From the NCBI GenBank assembly GCA_016177145.1, contig JACOVV010000114.1, positions 1 to 7,490 on the forward strand: a stretch of DNA of 7,490 nucleotides. The letters run 5' to 3'. Source of the DNA: Candidatus Omnitrophota bacterium. Its GTDB lineage: Bacteria > Omnitrophota > Gorgyraeia > JACOVV01. The notes beneath the pieces are model-generated. The model was not told the origin of the DNA, made no database searches, and saw only the letters and a list, made by a program, of their open reading frames with translations. Shown in pieces: positions 6,442 to 7,490 of this stretch (positions are counted from its first letter, which is position 1; each line of letters begins with the position of its first letter). Made by a program: the position numbers and the translations under genes.

Positions 6442-6696
6442 TTATAGCTTGCGCGTTTTCCCTTTGCGGTACTCCTCCCTGGCTTCCGCGACTTCCTGAG
6501 CAAGACACTCATCCTTTTCATCCAGGCGGTCTTCTAATTCACTCATGATCTCTTCGTACATTTCAATTGGCAGGAAGGCCGCCACCGCCTGGCCGCTCTT
6601 GGTCACCAGGCAATACCGCCCCTCTTTGCGTAAGCTTTCCAATACTTCCGCAAAACGATTTCTGATCTCGCTAGTAGGCATTACTTTAGGGCTCAT
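6442..6696 (-). CDS. Phd/YefM-family antitoxin
   Basis: An 84-residue antitoxin. The N-terminal half has the Phd/YefM DNA-binding fold: 'MPTSEIRNRFAEVLESL' (6-22), then 'YCLVTKSGQAVAAFLPIEMYEEI' as the central strand, turn and helix. The acidic, Glu-rich C-terminal half (from about 50) is the flexible part that would wrap and neutralise the toxin. GAGGTGA lies seven bases before the ATG at 6696. The toxin start follows its stop by two bases, so the two are translated together. Antitoxins of this family repress their own promoter, and a candidate operator lies just upstream (6716-6737). Confidence 0.9.
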   Translation of the reverse strand: MSPKVMPTSEIRNRFAEVLESLRKEGRYCLVTKSGQAVAAFLPIEMYEEIMSELEDRLDEKDECLAQEVAEAREEYRKGKTRKL

Positions 6697-6715
6697 TTTA
6701 GGTTCACCTCTAATA

Positions 6716-6737
6716 CAGAATATAGCACATAATTCTG
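6716..6737 (-). promoter_or_regulatory. Candidate operator of the toxin-antitoxin genes
   Basis: An inverted repeat, CAGAAT (6716-6721) and ATTCTG (6732-6737), has perfect 6-base arms 10 bases apart. It covers the -10 box and much of the spacer. A dimeric Phd/YefM antitoxin bound here would block RNA polymerase, the usual autoregulation of these modules. The assignment rests on position and symmetry only. Confidence 0.5.
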
Positions 6738-6746
6738 GTTTGTCAA
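6719..6746 (-). promoter_or_regulatory. Promoter of the toxin-antitoxin genes
   Basis: On the minus strand a perfect -35 TTGACA (6746-6741) lies 16 bases from a -10 TATATT (6724-6719). TGC before the -10 box makes it an extended -10. Transcription would begin near 6712, leaving a leader of about 16 bases that starts almost at the ribosome site. The -35 box lies 16 bases after the trpG stop codon. Confidence 0.75.
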
Positions 6747-6762
6747 GTGGAATAACAACCCA

Positions 6763-7326
6763 TTAAAGCTTCAAAAAATTCCGCAGTAAATCTTTCCCGG
6801 CCTGCGTCAAAATGGATTCCGGATGGAATTGAACACCGACCGTCGGGTGCTGTTTGTGCGCCAGTCCCATGATTTCTTTCTGGTCGGTTTCGGCGGTGAT
6901 GGAAAGACAATCCGGCAGGGTTTCTCGCTCCACGATGAGCGAATGATACCGCGTCGCTTCAAAAGGATTTGGGAGTCCCTGAAAAACCCCCTTGCCGTCG
7001 TGATGAATTTGTGAAGTTTTGCCGTGCATCAATCGAGCGGCGCGGACGACCCGCCCACCGAAGACTTCACCGATACACTGATGCCCCAGGCAAACCCCGA
7101 GGATTGGAATTTTTCCGCTGAATTGCTGAATCACCTCTTTAGAGATTCCGGCGTCTTTGGGAGAACCGGGCCCAGGTGAAATGACAATATGGTTCGGGTT
7201 GAGGATTTTAATCTCCTCCGTAGTCATCTGGTTATTTCGCACGACTTGGATATCCTCACCCAATTCACCGAGGTACTGAACGAGGTTGTAGGTGAACGAA
7301 TCGTAGTTATCAATCATTAGGATCAT
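6763..7326 (-). CDS. trpG: Anthranilate synthase component II (glutamine amidotransferase)
   Basis: A 187-residue class I glutamine amidotransferase that releases ammonia from glutamine for anthranilate synthase, the first committed step of tryptophan synthesis. The N-terminus '[19 protein letters not shown]' is typical. '[11 protein letters not shown]' (50-60) is the conserved oxyanion region. The nucleophile Cys79 is in 'GVCLGHQ', and His168 and Glu170 ('FHPES') complete the triad. TrpG and PabA cannot be told apart by motif, and one protein may serve both pathways; the trpE end directly upstream favours trpG. I place the start at ATG 7326, where homologues begin, although its ribosome site is weak. 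The frame stays open to a GTG at 7413 that overlaps the trpE stop, but those 29 extra codons are mostly translated repeat DNA and are probably not part of the enzyme. Confidence 0.92.
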   Translation of the reverse strand: MILMIDNYDSFTYNLVQYLGELGEDIQVVRNNQMTTEEIKILNPNHIVISPGPGSPKDAGISKEVIQQFSGKIPILGVCLGHQCIGEVFGGRVVRAARLMHGKTSQIHHDGKGVFQGLPNPFEATRYHSLIVERETLPDCLSITAETDQKEIMGLAHKQHPTVGVQFHPESILTQAGKDLLRNFLKL

Positions 7327-7348
7327 GGTTTTTCTCGCATTGTCATTT

Positions 7349-7403
7349 GTAGGGGCAACCCCCTGTGGTTGCCCGTAGGGGCGGGTTTCAAACCCGCCCC
7401 TAC
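7349..7403. repeat. Two-hairpin GTAGGGGC interspersed repeat between trpE and trpG
   Basis: The first hairpin pairs GGGCAACC (7353-7360) with GGTTGCCC (7367-7374). The second pairs 7375-7388 with 7390-7403, fourteen perfect bases around a single C. GTAGGGGC begins both halves (7349 and 7375), so the unit is a tandem of related arms. I recall similar 'GTAGGGGCGxxC...GCCCCTAC' repeats scattered in many unrelated bacteria. It fills most of the 83 bases between the trpE stop and the trpG ATG. Confidence 0.75.
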
Positions 7404-7409
7404 ATGGAT

Positions 7410-7490
7410 TCACAAATTTACCGCCATTTCAACCGCCTTCATCATCCCCTTGGCCTTGTTGATCGTCTCCTGGTATTCCTTCGCCGGATC
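7410..7490 (-). CDS. trpE: Anthranilate synthase component I, C-terminal end (partial)
   Basis: Only the last 26 codons and the TGA are inside the window; the gene continues beyond its right edge. The residues read '[19 protein letters not shown]' and end '...VNL'. This is the usual C-terminal helix of TrpE, where 'DPxKEYxETxNKAxA' is common. TrpE makes anthranilate from chorismate with ammonia from TrpG. The same tail occurs in some PabB proteins, so the assignment leans on the adjacent trpG. Confidence 0.75.
   Translation of the reverse strand, partial: DPAKEYQETINKAKGMMKAVEMAVNL

Noticed and set aside
7349..7403. Repeat between trpE and trpG as a CRISPR fragment
   Set aside because: Only two related hairpin arms are present, directly abutting, with no spacer units or regular periodicity.

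Overview
This looks like chromosomal sequence from an uncultured Gram-negative-type bacterium. Three neighbouring proteins carry export signals and belong to periplasmic redox or folding families, which implies a diderm envelope. I suspect Omnitrophota or a related poorly cultured phylum. The main reasons are the style of the first protein (a hydrophobic N-terminus followed by a 'CLSP' motif and a long unrecognised body) and the interspersed palindromic repeats. This placement is an impression, not a result.

Layout. (1) Positions 20-1605, plus strand: a strong-looking promoter, a leader with a terminator-like hairpin, and a 472-residue protein of unknown function. It meets the next operon tail to tail, with 13 bases between stop codons. 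(2) Positions 6093 down to 1619, minus strand: five tightly spaced genes, probably one operon. In transcription order they are gltD (glutamate synthase small subunit), a VIT1/CCC1-type metal transporter with an N-terminal ferritin-like domain, a stand-alone periplasmic DsbD/ScsB alpha-type domain protein, a secreted redoxin ending in GCSVKY, and a secreted cyclophilin prolyl isomerase. The gaps are 7, 10, 13 and 26 bases. (3) Positions 6746 down to 6185, minus strand: a Phd/YefM-RelE type toxin-antitoxin pair with its own near-consensus promoter and a candidate operator over the -10 box. (4) Positions 7490 down to 6763, minus strand: the last 26 codons of trpE, a two-hairpin repeat, then trpG. 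The toxin-antitoxin pair sits where further trp genes might be expected.

How the genes may work together. The last three genes of the operon are all predicted to act outside the cytoplasm on thiols or folding. The membrane metal exporter/ferritin-like protein would limit iron-driven oxidative stress. GltD is an NADPH-oxidising flavin/Fe-S enzyme. A shared theme of redox and metal homeostasis is plausible but inferred.

The most unusual features are two interspersed palindromic repeats that sit in open reading frame. One adds 26 residues inside GltD. The other lies between trpE and trpG and keeps the trpG frame open back to the trpE stop codon. The leader of the first gene also looks like an attenuator or a small RNA. 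I do not see an obvious new defence or mobile system here.
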